DNA of 64,000 bases from Rhodosalinus halophilus (lineage in GTDB: Bacteria > Pseudomonadota > Alphaproteobacteria > Rhodobacterales > Rhodobacteraceae): NCBI RefSeq assembly GCF_003298775.1, contig NZ_QNTQ01000001.1, forward strand, positions 124,001-188,000, given 5' to 3'. Shown here piece after piece: positions 44,032-53,649 of this stretch (within the stretch, counting starts at the first letter, position 1; each line of letters opens with the position of its first letter). The translations under genes were made by a program, and so were the position numbers. The notes under the pieces are model-generated. The model made no database searches, was not told the origin of the DNA, and saw only the letters and a program-made list of their open reading frames with translations.

Positions 44032-44814
44032 TTGACTGCCAAGTCTGGCTCCAGCACGGGCCGGAGCGCGAATGCGCCCTGCCCCCTGGCGGAGATGCCG
44101 CCATTTCGGGTGTTGCCTGCGGAGTTGCTCGACAAGCTTTCGGCGATTTCCCGCCGCCGTAACCTCGAACGGAACGCGACGCTGATCGACATAGGCAAGT
44201 CGGCCAATGTCGTGGGCTGCGTGATGAAGGGCGTGCTGCGCATGTCCAAGACGCTCGTGGACGGTCAGCAGCAGATCGTCGGCCTGCTCGTGGCCGGCGA
44301 CATCTTCGGCCGCGTCTTCGACGGCGATTTCCCCTTCTCGATCGAAGCGGCCACCGATTGCGAAATCTGCCTCTTCCCCAAGGCCGAGTTCGAGGCCTTG
44401 ATGGAACACTGGCCCGAGCTCGAAAAGCTCGTGATCCTGGGGCTGCTCAACGAACTCGACAGCGCGCGAGAGTGGCTGGGGCTGGTGGCCAATCACCGCA
44501 CCGTCGAGAAGGTCGCGGGCTTTCTTGTCTTCCTGCACCGCCGCTGGGCCTTTCTCGCGGAAGAAGAGGAGCAGCCCGGCGGCACGCTCATCGACCTGCC
44601 GATCAAGCGGCAGGATCTCGCGCTCTTCCTGGGCACCCGGCCCGAGGCGGTCAGCCGCGCGTTCCACGCGCTGCACGACAAGGGGCATATCCGGATCGTC
44701 ACGCCCTATCGTTTTCTCATCGTCGATTTCGAAGCGCTCGACCGCATTTCCGGCCAGAGCGTCAGCCAGCTGGACGTTCATCGGGCGCTCGCATCCGGCG
44801 AAGGCCCGCGCTGA
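44032..44814 (+). CDS. Crp/Fnr-family transcriptional regulator without an iron-sulfur Cys set
   Basis: 260 aa from a TTG preceded by GGGAGG eight bases upstream. Effector domain with GLLVAGDIFGRVFDG and a C-terminal winged helix (LFLGTRPEAVSRAFHAL, again the E..SR recognition residues). Only one N-terminal Cys is seen, so it is not a classic oxygen-sensing Fnr; it is closer in layout to FixK/Dnr types. Divergent from the host-attachment/Fnr/E1 run and just before the ligase-carrier pair. Confidence 0.85.
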   Translation: MTAKSGSSTGRSANAPCPLAEMPPFRVLPAELLDKLSAISRRRNLERNATLIDIGKSANVVGCVMKGVLRMSKTLVDGQQQIVGLLVAGDIFGRVFDGDFPFSIEAATDCEICLFPKAEFEALMEHWPELEKLVILGLLNELDSAREWLGLVANHRTVEKVAGFLVFLHRRWAFLAEEEEQPGGTLIDLPIKRQDLALFLGTRPEAVSRAFHALHDKGHIRIVTPYRFLIVDFEALDRISGQSVSQLDVHRALASGEGPR

Positions 44815-44888
44815 GACAGGCCGCCGTTGCACGCCGTCAATGACCATGGCCCGAGGGCCGGTCCACCCTGCGGTCGCGGGAGGGGACC

Positions 44889-46648
<1,760 letters not shown>

Positions 46649-46652
<4 letters not shown>

Positions 46653-46894
46653 CCCGAGACGAGCTGCAGAGCCTCTTCATCGAGGAGTTGACCCGCATCG
46701 CCCCCGATCTGGAGGCGGGCTCGGTCGGCGCGGAGGACCACCTGCAGGACGACCTCGATCTCGACTCCATGGACATCGTGGGTCTCGTCGCGTCGCTGCA
46801 CAAGCGGCTGGGCGTCGAGATACCGGAGGCGGACTACCGCGAGCTCGAGACGCCCTCGAAGGCCGCGGACTATCTCGCCCGCCGGCTGGCCTGA
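46649..46894 (+). CDS. Acyl carrier protein
   Basis: 81 aa, acidic, with the phosphopantetheine site [13 protein letters not shown] (Ser40). The start overlaps the ligase stop (ATGA), so the two are translated together. An ACP beside a ligase rather than in a fatty-acid operon points to a dedicated carrier, in the manner of DltC with DltA. Confidence 0.9.
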
Positions 46895-46988
46895 CGCTCG
46901 ATCCGGCGACGGCCCCTCCTTGCCGCCGAGTGCTGCCACGCGCACCAAGGGCATGGCCGGCGCCGTCGCGCGGCCTACCTTGCCCGGC

Positions 46989-47462
46989 ATGAACGACCTG
47001 CCCGAAGAGAACGTCCACGACTATCCCCGCCCGCCCGCGCTCGAGCCCGTGCCGCAGCGTCTGCTGGTGCGCCTGGGCGGCGAGGTGGCGGCCGAGACCA
47101 CCCGCGGCTTCCGCGTGCTCGAGACGCATCACGCGCCGACCTACTACATCCCGCGCGCCGACGTGCGCGCCGAACTCCGGCCCGCGCGCGGACGCAGCCT
47201 TTGCGAGTGGAAGGGACAGGCGCGCTATTTCGACGTGATCTGCGGCGGCGTCACGGCGCCGCGCGCGGCCTGGAGCTACGAGGCGCCGACGCCCGCCTTC
47301 GGCGCCATCGCCGGGCACGTCGCCGTCTACGCGGGCCTGATGGAGGCCTGTTTCGTCGGCGACGCGCGGGTTCTGCCGCAGCCCGGCGATTTCTACGGCG
47401 GCTGGGTGACGCCGAACCTGGAGGGCACGCCCAAGGGCGCGCCCGGCACCCGCCACTGGTAG
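46989..47462 (+). CDS. DUF427 domain protein
   Basis: 157 aa. DUF427 pattern: ETTRGFRVLETHHAPTYYIP, LCEWKGQARYFDV, and a late VYAGLMEACFVGDARVLPQPGDFYGGW. Small beta-rich soluble protein of unknown function. The ATG at 46989 fits the family start; an in-frame ATG at 46953 is possible. Convergent with the GntR gene. Confidence 0.85.
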   Translation: MNDLPEENVHDYPRPPALEPVPQRLLVRLGGEVAAETTRGFRVLETHHAPTYYIPRADVRAELRPARGRSLCEWKGQARYFDVICGGVTAPRAAWSYEAPTPAFGAIAGHVAVYAGLMEACFVGDARVLPQPGDFYGGWVTPNLEGTPKGAPGTRHW

Positions 47463-47507
47463 AGCGCGCGGGCAAGCGCAGTTGTGCACATCCCCCGTGG
47501 CGCGCCG

Positions 47508-48155
47508 TCAGGACACCTGGCGCGGGGCCTCGGACGACCGGAGCCTGAGCCGTTCGGCGCTCGCGGCGAGGTGAAGCCAGCGCACATGGCCAACCGCCTC
47601 GAGATCGCCACGCTCCAGCGCCGCGATCACCTCGCCCAGCTCCTGTCGGAAGTGCGCGAGTTCGTCGGCCAGATCCAGCCGCGCGCTGGCATGCACCCAG
47701 AGCCGCGCTGTCATGTAGTAGAGCCGCCGCGCGACCTCGCGGAAGGGCCGGTTTTCGGTCAGGCCCAGCATCGCCTCGAAATAGCGGGCGTTGAGCCGGG
47801 CGAAGCCTGCTGCATCCGCGACCTTGTCCGTATCGCCCAGAATCGCTTGCAGTTCCGGCAGGATCCCGCCGATCCCGGTGCCGGGAGTCAGGCGAGCGAC
47901 CACCATCGTCAGCTCCTGTCGCAGCTCCAGCGTCTGCATGAGCGTGGGCAGGTCGATCTCGGTGACCATGGAGCCGACGCCGCGGCGGACATCGACCAGC
48001 CCCTCGGCCTCGAGCCTTGCCAGAACCGAGCGAATCGGCGTGCGGCTGACGCCGAACTCTGCGGCCAGCTCGACCTCGCCCAGCCGCGTGCCGGGCGGAT
48101 AGTCAAGCCAGCAGATCCGGTCGCGCAGAACCTCGTAGATCGCATGCGTGCGCAT
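47508..48155 (-). CDS. GntR/FadR-family (FCD) transcriptional regulator
   Basis: 215 aa. Winged helix at the N terminus (GEVELAAEFGVSRTPIRSVLARLEAEGLV) and an all-helical FCD ligand domain with His/Asp positions for a metal-ligand site. Divergent from the ectoine-type importer and 120 bases from it, with a TGTATACA-type palindrome in between. Probably controls that operon. Confidence 0.9.
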   Translation of the reverse strand: MRTHAIYEVLRDRICWLDYPPGTRLGEVELAAEFGVSRTPIRSVLARLEAEGLVDVRRGVGSMVTEIDLPTLMQTLELRQELTMVVARLTPGTGIGGILPELQAILGDTDKVADAAGFARLNARYFEAMLGLTENRPFREVARRLYYMTARLWVHASARLDLADELAHFRQELGEVIAALERGDLEAVGHVRWLHLAASAERLRLRSSEAPRQVS

Positions 48156-48221
48156 CTCGCCTCCTCATGGCGCCGGGCCGTCGCGGCGAAACCGCTTGAC
48201 TCTGCCGTTCACGGCCCGGTG

Positions 48222-48231
48222 ATGTATACAT
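48222..48231. promoter_or_regulatory. Operator-like palindrome for the GntR regulator
   Basis: Perfect 10-bp palindrome ATGTATACAT in the divergent intergene, 44 bases before the binding-protein start. FCD-type GntR proteins often bind TNGTNNNACNA-like or TGTATACA-like sites, so this fits. A TTGACT at 48196-48201 could be a -35 for the importer, though the spacing is long. Confidence 0.5.
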
Positions 48232-48275
48232 GTCGCGGGAGGGACCACACGACCATCCAGCACGGAGGAGACACC

Positions 48276-49124
48276 ATGCGACGCACCATCCTCAAGCTCG
48301 CCGTTTCGGCGGCCGCGCTTTTCGCCGTTTCGCCGATCGCCGCGGCGGCCGGGCCGCTCATGGACCGGATCGAGGCGGGCGAGTCCATCCGCATCGGCTT
48401 CGCCAACGAGGTGCCCTGGGCCTATCCCGGCGAGGGCAACCAGCCGCTGGGCTTCGTCAACGCCTTCGCGCTCGGCGTGCTCGAGAACATGGGATACGAC
48501 AACATCGAGCCCGTGGTGACCGACTGGGGCGGTCTGATTCCCGGGCTGAAGGCCAACCGCTTCGACATCATCACCGGCGGCATGTACATCCTCGAGAGCC
48601 GCTGCGAGAACGTGGCCTTCTCGGATCCGATGGGGGTCTTCGGCGACGCCTTCATCGTGGCCGAGGGCAACCCGATGGACATCCAGAACTACCAGGACAT
48701 CCTCGAGAAGGACGCCACCCTCGTCACCGGCGCGGGCTTCAACATCGTCGAGGTCGCCAAGGACGAGGGCATCCCCGAGAGCAACATCATGACGGTGCCG
48801 GGGCCCACCGAGATCCTGGCCGCGGTGCGCGCGGGCCGCGCGGACGCGGGCGGCGTGACCTATTTCACCGCGCGCAACCTCGCCGAGCAGTCGGACGGCG
48901 CAGTCAGCGTGACGGATCCCGGCCAGATGCCCGAGGATACGCTCAACTGGGTGGGCATCGCCTTCCGCCCCTCGGATCAGGACTTCCTCGAGCAGTTCAA
49001 CGCGGCGATGAACGACTATCTCGGCTCGGAGGAGATGCTGGCCGCGGTCGAGGAATACGGCTACACCGAGGCCCAGTTGCCCGGCGACGACGTGACCACC
49101 GAGTGGGTCTGCGAGAACCGCTGA
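48276..49124 (+). CDS. ehuB: Ectoine/hydroxyectoine-type ABC transporter binding protein
   Basis: 282 aa with a 24-residue signal peptide (RRTILKLAVSAAALFAV...) and GGAGG before the ATG. Type 3 binding protein: RIGFANEVPWAYPG, WGGLIPGLKANRFDIITGGMY, and the ligand-clamp ARG..DAGGVTYFT region, with an EhuB-like overall length and order. The downstream eutB-like gene supports ectoine/5-hydroxyectoine. A general polar amino acid ligand cannot be excluded by eye. Confidence 0.75.
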   Translation: MRRTILKLAVSAAALFAVSPIAAAAGPLMDRIEAGESIRIGFANEVPWAYPGEGNQPLGFVNAFALGVLENMGYDNIEPVVTDWGGLIPGLKANRFDIITGGMYILESRCENVAFSDPMGVFGDAFIVAEGNPMDIQNYQDILEKDATLVTGAGFNIVEVAKDEGIPESNIMTVPGPTEILAAVRAGRADAGGVTYFTARNLAEQSDGAVSVTDPGQMPEDTLNWVGIAFRPSDQDFLEQFNAAMNDYLGSEEMLAAVEEYGYTEAQLPGDDVTTEWVCENR

Positions 49125-49136
49125 TCGCGGCACCTG

Positions 49137-49160
49137 CGGCCGGCGGGCCCCTGCCGGCCG
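49137..49160 (+). terminator. Stable hairpin between ehuB and ehuC
   Basis: Eight-bp GC stem CGGCCGGC/GCCGGCCG (137-144 with 153-160 of the 49100s), no T-run. Likely a 3' stabiliser or partial attenuator giving more binding protein than permease, as is common in such operons. Confidence 0.5.
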
Positions 49161-49185
49161 GCCGCGCGCGCCGCCGGGACAGGGC

Positions 49186-49851
49186 ATGAGCTACACGGAA
49201 TTCCTCGCCGAACACGGGCCACGGCTACTCGACGGCACGCTCGTCACGGCGGCGCAGTTCTTCCTCGCCACGGCGCTGGCCATCGCCGTGGCGCTGGTCA
49301 TGGGGCTGATGAAGCTCTCGGACAACTGGCTCCTCAAGGGCGTGTCGGTCGTCTACATCGAGATCTTCCGGGGCACCTCGCTGCTGGTGCAGCTCTACTG
49401 GATCTTCTTCGTGCTGCCGCTCTTCGGCGTGACGCTCGAGAAGTTCACCGCCGGCTTCGTCGCCGTGGGCATGAACCTCGGCGCCTACGGGGCCGAGCTG
49501 GTGCGCGGCGGCATACTCGCCGTGCCGAAGGGCCAGTGGGAGGCCGCCTATTCGCTGTCGATGTCGCCCGCGCGACGCATGTGGCGGATCATCCTGCCGC
49601 AGGCGCTGCTCAACATGCTGCCCGCCTGGGGCAACCTGCTGATCGAACTGCTCAAGGGCACGGCGCTCGTCGCGCTGATCTCGGTCGCGGACCTGATGTT
49701 CGAGGCGCGCCAGGTCAACAGCGCCACCTACCTCTCCGCGCAGACCTTCGGCACCGCGCTCATCATCTACTACGTCTTCTCGCGCTTCCTGATCACGCCC
49801 TTCATGCGCTGGCTGGAGCTCGTGATGCGGCGCAAGATGGGGAGGGCCTGA
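49186..49851 (+). CDS. ehuC: Ectoine-type ABC transporter permease EhuC-like
   Basis: 221 aa, about five helices. HisM/GlnP-type permease with EIFRGTSLLVQLYW and the EAA loop EAAYSLSMSPARRMWRIILP. One base before the next permease gene; they probably form a heterodimer. Confidence 0.85.
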   Translation: MSYTEFLAEHGPRLLDGTLVTAAQFFLATALAIAVALVMGLMKLSDNWLLKGVSVVYIEIFRGTSLLVQLYWIFFVLPLFGVTLEKFTAGFVAVGMNLGAYGAELVRGGILAVPKGQWEAAYSLSMSPARRMWRIILPQALLNMLPAWGNLLIELLKGTALVALISVADLMFEARQVNSATYLSAQTFGTALIIYYVFSRFLITPFMRWLELVMRRKMGRA

Positions 49852-49852
49852 G

Positions 49853-50521
49853 ATGTTCGACTGGGACTGGGCCTTCACGCTGGAGATCCTGCCGCGGCTG
49901 CTGGAGGCCACGCTCAACACGCTGATCGCGGCCGGCGCGGGCTACGTCATCGCGGTCTTTCTGGGCCTCGCCTTCGCGCTCGCGCAGCGCACGCCCTTCC
50001 GCGCGCTCACCCTGGGCGTGCGCGAGGCCGTGGAGTTCATCCGCTCCACGCCGCTGGTGCTGCAGATCTTCTTCGTCTTCTTCGTGGGCCCGCAGTTCGG
50101 CGTGACGCTTTCCCCCTGGACGGCAGGCATGATCGCCATCGGGCTGCACTACTCGGCCTATCTCTCCGAGGTCTATCGCGGCGGGATCGAGAGCGTGCCC
50201 AAGGGGCAATGGGAGGCCGCGGCGGCGCTGTCCCTCTCGACCCGCGACACCTATTTCCGCATCATCATCCCGCAGGCGCTCCCGCCCTCGCTGGCGGGCA
50301 TGGGCAACTACCTCGTGGGCATCTTCAAGGACACGCCGATGCTCAGCGTGATCGGCGTGGCCGAGCTCATGCACACCGCCAACGCGATCGGGTCGGAGAA
50401 CTACCGCTATCTGGAGCCCTACACGATGGTCGGCATCATCTTCCTGTGCATCTCGCTTCCGGCGGCGGCGATGGTCCGCAGCTTCGAGGCCTGGGTGCGG
50501 CGCAAGCTGGGGCTGAGCTGA
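49853..50521 (+). CDS. ehuD: Ectoine-type ABC transporter permease EhuD-like
   Basis: 222 aa, about five helices, paralogous to the preceding permease: EFIRSTPLVLQIFFVFF and EAA loop EAAAALSLSTRDTYFRIIIP. Stop overlaps the ATPase start by one base. Confidence 0.85.
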   Translation: MFDWDWAFTLEILPRLLEATLNTLIAAGAGYVIAVFLGLAFALAQRTPFRALTLGVREAVEFIRSTPLVLQIFFVFFVGPQFGVTLSPWTAGMIAIGLHYSAYLSEVYRGGIESVPKGQWEAAAALSLSTRDTYFRIIIPQALPPSLAGMGNYLVGIFKDTPMLSVIGVAELMHTANAIGSENYRYLEPYTMVGIIFLCISLPAAAMVRSFEAWVRRKLGLS

Positions 50522-51333
50522 TGGAGGATCTGTCGCGCTTTCCCCTCCGGCTCGAGGGGCCGGACGCGCCGATGGTGCGCTTCGACCACGTCACCAAGCG
50601 CTACGGCGATCTGGTGGTGCTCGAGGACTTCTGCCTCGACGTGGCCGAGGGCGAGATGGTCACCGTGATCGGCCCCTCCGGCTCGGGCAAGACAACCGTG
50701 CTGCGCATCCTGATGCTCGAACGCATCCAGGAGGGCGTGATCTACGTCGACGGGGCGCCGATCTCGCACATGGAAAAGAAGGGGCGGCTGGTGCCCGCCT
50801 CCGAGCGCTACCTGCGCCGCGCGCGCGAACCGATCGGCATGTGCTTTCAGCATTTCAACCTCTTTCCGCACATGACCGCGATCCAGAACTGCATGGAGGG
50901 GCCCGTGCAGGTGCTCGGCCTGTCCAGGCAGGACGCGCGCGAGCGCGCGGAGGAGCTGCTCGAGATGGTCGGCATGATCGAAAAGAAGGACGAGCACCCC
51001 TCCCGCCTCTCCGGCGGCCAGCAACAGCGCGTCGCCATCGCCCGCGCGCTGGCGATGCGGCCGAAGGTCATGCTCTTCGACGAGGTGACGTCGGCGCTCG
51101 ACCCGGAGGTGATCGGCGAGGTGACGGAGGTGATCCGCAAGCTCGTCCATGAACATCGGCTCACGATGCTGATGGTTACCCACCAGATGGGCTTCGCCGC
51201 CGACATCTCCGACCGCGTCTGCTTCTTCTACGGCGGCCGGATCGAGGAACAGGGAACGCCGGAGGAGCTCTTCGGCAATCCGCAGAAGGAGCGCACGCAG
51301 CAATTCCTCTCGGCGGTGAAGTCGGCGGGATGA
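50521..51333 (+). CDS. ehuA: Ectoine-type ABC transporter ATP-binding protein
   Basis: 270 aa. Walker A GPSGSGKTT, Q-loop FQHFNLFPH, signature LSGGQQQR, Walker B VMLFDEVTSALDP and H-switch HQMGFA. Polar-amino-acid-type ATPase. Start overlaps ehuD; end overlaps eutB by four bases (ATGA). Confidence 0.92.
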   Translation: MEDLSRFPLRLEGPDAPMVRFDHVTKRYGDLVVLEDFCLDVAEGEMVTVIGPSGSGKTTVLRILMLERIQEGVIYVDGAPISHMEKKGRLVPASERYLRRAREPIGMCFQHFNLFPHMTAIQNCMEGPVQVLGLSRQDARERAEELLEMVGMIEKKDEHPSRLSGGQQQRVAIARALAMRPKVMLFDEVTSALDPEVIGEVTEVIRKLVHEHRLTMLMVTHQMGFAADISDRVCFFYGGRIEEQGTPEELFGNPQKERTQQFLSAVKSAG

Positions 51334-52337
51334 CCGTGACGCTGGCCGATATCCTCGAGGCGCGGCGCGCGATCCGGGGCGTGGCGGACGGCACGCCGCT
51401 CGTCCCCTCGCCCTTCATGTCCGACCGCGCGGGCCAGGATTTCCTGCTCAAGCTCGAGAACATGCAGCCCATCGGCGCCTTCAAGCTGCGCGGCGCGCTC
51501 AACGCCATCGCGCGGCTGCCGGAGGGCACGGCGGGCGTCACCTGCTGCTCGACCGGAAACCACGGCAGAGGCGTGGCTTACGGTGCGCGGGCGCGCGGCA
51601 TGCGGGCGGTGATCTGCATGTCCGAACTCGTCCCGCAGGCCAAGGTGGACGGCATCCGCGCGCTGGGCGCCGAGGTGCGCATCACCGGCCGCAGCCAGGA
51701 CGCGGCGCTGGCCGAGAGCCGGCGCCTGGCGGCCGAGGAAGGGCTCGCGGAGATCTCGCCCTTCGACGACCCGGCAGTGATCGCGGGACAGGGCACCATC
51801 GGGCTCGAGATGCTCGAGGCGCGGCCCGACATCCGCACGATCCTCGTGCCGCTGTCGGGCGGCGGGCTGGCCGCGGGCGTCGCGGTCGCGGCCAAGGCGA
51901 TCGATCCCGCGATCCGCGTCGTCGGCATCTCGATGGACCGGGGCGCGGCGATGTATCACTCGATCCGCGCGGGCCGCCCTGTCGAAGTCGAGGAGGTCGA
52001 AAGCCTGGCCGATTCCCTGGGCGGCGGCATCGGGCTCGGGAACCGCCTCTCCTTCCCGCTCTGCCGCGACCTGCTGGACGAGACGCTCCTCGTCACCGAG
52101 GAGGAGATCTATCGCGGCATGCAGGCGCTTTACTGGGAGGACCGGATCGTGGCCGAGGGCGCCTGCGTCGTGGGCCTCGCCGCCGTGCTGTCGGGTCGCC
52201 TGCCGACCCTCGACGGGCCCGTGGCCACCATCGTCACCGGGCGGAACCTGGACATGGAGGTCTTCACCCGCGTGGTGACGGGACAGGACGTGACCCTGGG
52301 CGCGCGCGTGGTGAAAGCAAGGCCCTGGCGCGCTTGA
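51330..52337 (+). CDS. eutB: PLP-dependent threonine-dehydratase-like enzyme, hydroxyectoine utilisation type
   Basis: 335 aa fold-type II PLP enzyme: Schiff-base Lys in PIGAFKLRGALNAI, phosphate-binding TGNHGRGVAYGAR, serine-like SGGGLAAGVAVA loop, and the segment SLADSLGGGIGLGNR characteristic of EutB-like proteins. It overlaps the importer ATPase (ATGA), which fits hydroxyectoine uptake and dehydration. The other usual members (eutC, doeA, doeB) are not in the window. Alternative: a serine/threonine or hydroxy-amino-acid dehydratase. Confidence 0.78.
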   Translation: MTVTLADILEARRAIRGVADGTPLVPSPFMSDRAGQDFLLKLENMQPIGAFKLRGALNAIARLPEGTAGVTCCSTGNHGRGVAYGARARGMRAVICMSELVPQAKVDGIRALGAEVRITGRSQDAALAESRRLAAEEGLAEISPFDDPAVIAGQGTIGLEMLEARPDIRTILVPLSGGGLAAGVAVAAKAIDPAIRVVGISMDRGAAMYHSIRAGRPVEVEEVESLADSLGGGIGLGNRLSFPLCRDLLDETLLVTEEEIYRGMQALYWEDRIVAEGACVVGLAAVLSGRLPTLDGPVATIVTGRNLDMEVFTRVVTGQDVTLGARVVKARPWRA

Positions 52338-52357
52338 CATGCCGGCACGGCCCGGAC

Positions 52358-52386
52358 TTGACGCGGGACCCCATGTTCGCAATACG
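52358..52386 (+). promoter_or_regulatory. Possible promoter of the nuclease operon
   Basis: TTGACG (52358-52363), 17-base spacer, then AATACG (52381-52386), in the 178-base intergene before the SbcD-like gene. Match to consensus is moderate. Confidence 0.3.
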
Positions 52387-52515
52387 TTCCATCATGCGGA
52401 CCGCGACCGTTTCTCAGATGCCCTCCATGCGACAGCTTCTGTCACCCCCTGGCGCCAGGATGAGGCGACAACGCGTGCCGCGCCGGCACCGATAAGTCGC
52501 AAGTCAGGGGACCGA

Positions 52516-53649
52516 ATGACCGCCTTCCGTTTCATCCATACATCCGATCTCCACCTCGGCCGCCGCTACGCCAACCTGCCCGACACGCCGGACGGCAACC
52601 TGCGCGGCCGGCTGATGGAGGCGCGCCATGCCGCGATTTCCCGTCTCGCCGAGGCCGCGCGCGCCCACGGCGCCGCCGACATCCTGCTCGCCGGCGATAC
52701 CTTCGACAGCGCGACGCCCTCCCACCCGGTCCTGCGCCAGGCGCTCGCGGCGATGGGCGAGCACCACGATCTGCGCTGGTGGCTGCTGCCGGGCAACCAC
52801 GACAACCTGCGCGAGGCCGAGCCGCTCTGGGACACGATCGGCAGGGATGCGCCGGGCAACGTTCACGCGCTCGTCGATGCGGCGCCGGTCGATCTGACGC
52901 CGGAGGCCACCCTCCTGCCCTGCCCCGTCGCTTACCGCTCCGGCGGCACGGACCCCACCGAGGCGCTCGCGACCATGCCCAGCGGGACCGGCGCGCTGCG
53001 CATCGGCCTCGCGCATGGCGGCGTTACGGACTTCGACGACACCGGCGCGACCATCCCGCCCGACCGCGACCGCAGCGCGCGGCTCGACTATCTCGCGCTG
53101 GGCGACTGGCACGGGCGGCTCGCGGTCGGCCCGCGGGTGCACTACTCGGGAAGCCCCGAGCAGGACCGCTTCCGCCACGACCGGCGCGGCGTCTGCCTCG
53201 CGGTCAGCCTCGCCGGGCCGGGCGCGCCGCCCGAGGTCGCCGAGATCGAGACCGGCACCTTCCTCTGGGCGCGCGAGTCGCTGCGCCTGACACCCGGGCA
53301 GGATGCCGCCGCGGCGCTGGAGGCGCTGCTGCCTGCGAGCGGACGCCGCGAGATCCTGCTGGCGATCGAGGCGATCGGTCGGGCCAGCCTCGCCGCCCAG
53401 ACCGAGCTCGGCCGCGCGGCCGAGCGCGTGGGGCCCGAATTCGCGCTCTTCCGGCTGACCACCGAGGCGCTGGCGACCGACTTCGAGGCGGCGGATCTCG
53501 ACGATATCGACCGCGCGGGCGCGCTGCGCCTTGCCGCCGACCGCCTGCGCGACGAGGCCGCCGACGAGGAGCTGCCGCCAGAGCAGCGCGAGATCGCCGC
53601 ACAGGCGCTCGCCCGTCTCTACGCCATCGTGAAGGAGGGCCGGGGATGA
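52516..53649 (+). CDS. SbcD/YhaO-like metallophosphoesterase (DNA exonuclease subunit)
   Basis: 377 aa from the ATG at 52516; the open frame to 52339 has no ribosome binding site. Calcineurin-like metal motifs in order: SDLHLG, GDTFD, GNHDN, and LGDWHG with GSPEQDRF after it. A C-terminal helical region then overlaps the ATPase start (ATGA). This is the nuclease half of a Mre11-Rad50-like complex, acting on DNA ends or hairpins. Confidence 0.88.
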   Translation: MTAFRFIHTSDLHLGRRYANLPDTPDGNLRGRLMEARHAAISRLAEAARAHGAADILLAGDTFDSATPSHPVLRQALAAMGEHHDLRWWLLPGNHDNLREAEPLWDTIGRDAPGNVHALVDAAPVDLTPEATLLPCPVAYRSGGTDPTEALATMPSGTGALRIGLAHGGVTDFDDTGATIPPDRDRSARLDYLALGDWHGRLAVGPRVHYSGSPEQDRFRHDRRGVCLAVSLAGPGAPPEVAEIETGTFLWARESLRLTPGQDAAAALEALLPASGRREILLAIEAIGRASLAAQTELGRAAERVGPEFALFRLTTEALATDFEAADLDDIDRAGALRLAADRLRDEAADEELPPEQREIAAQALARLYAIVKEGRG

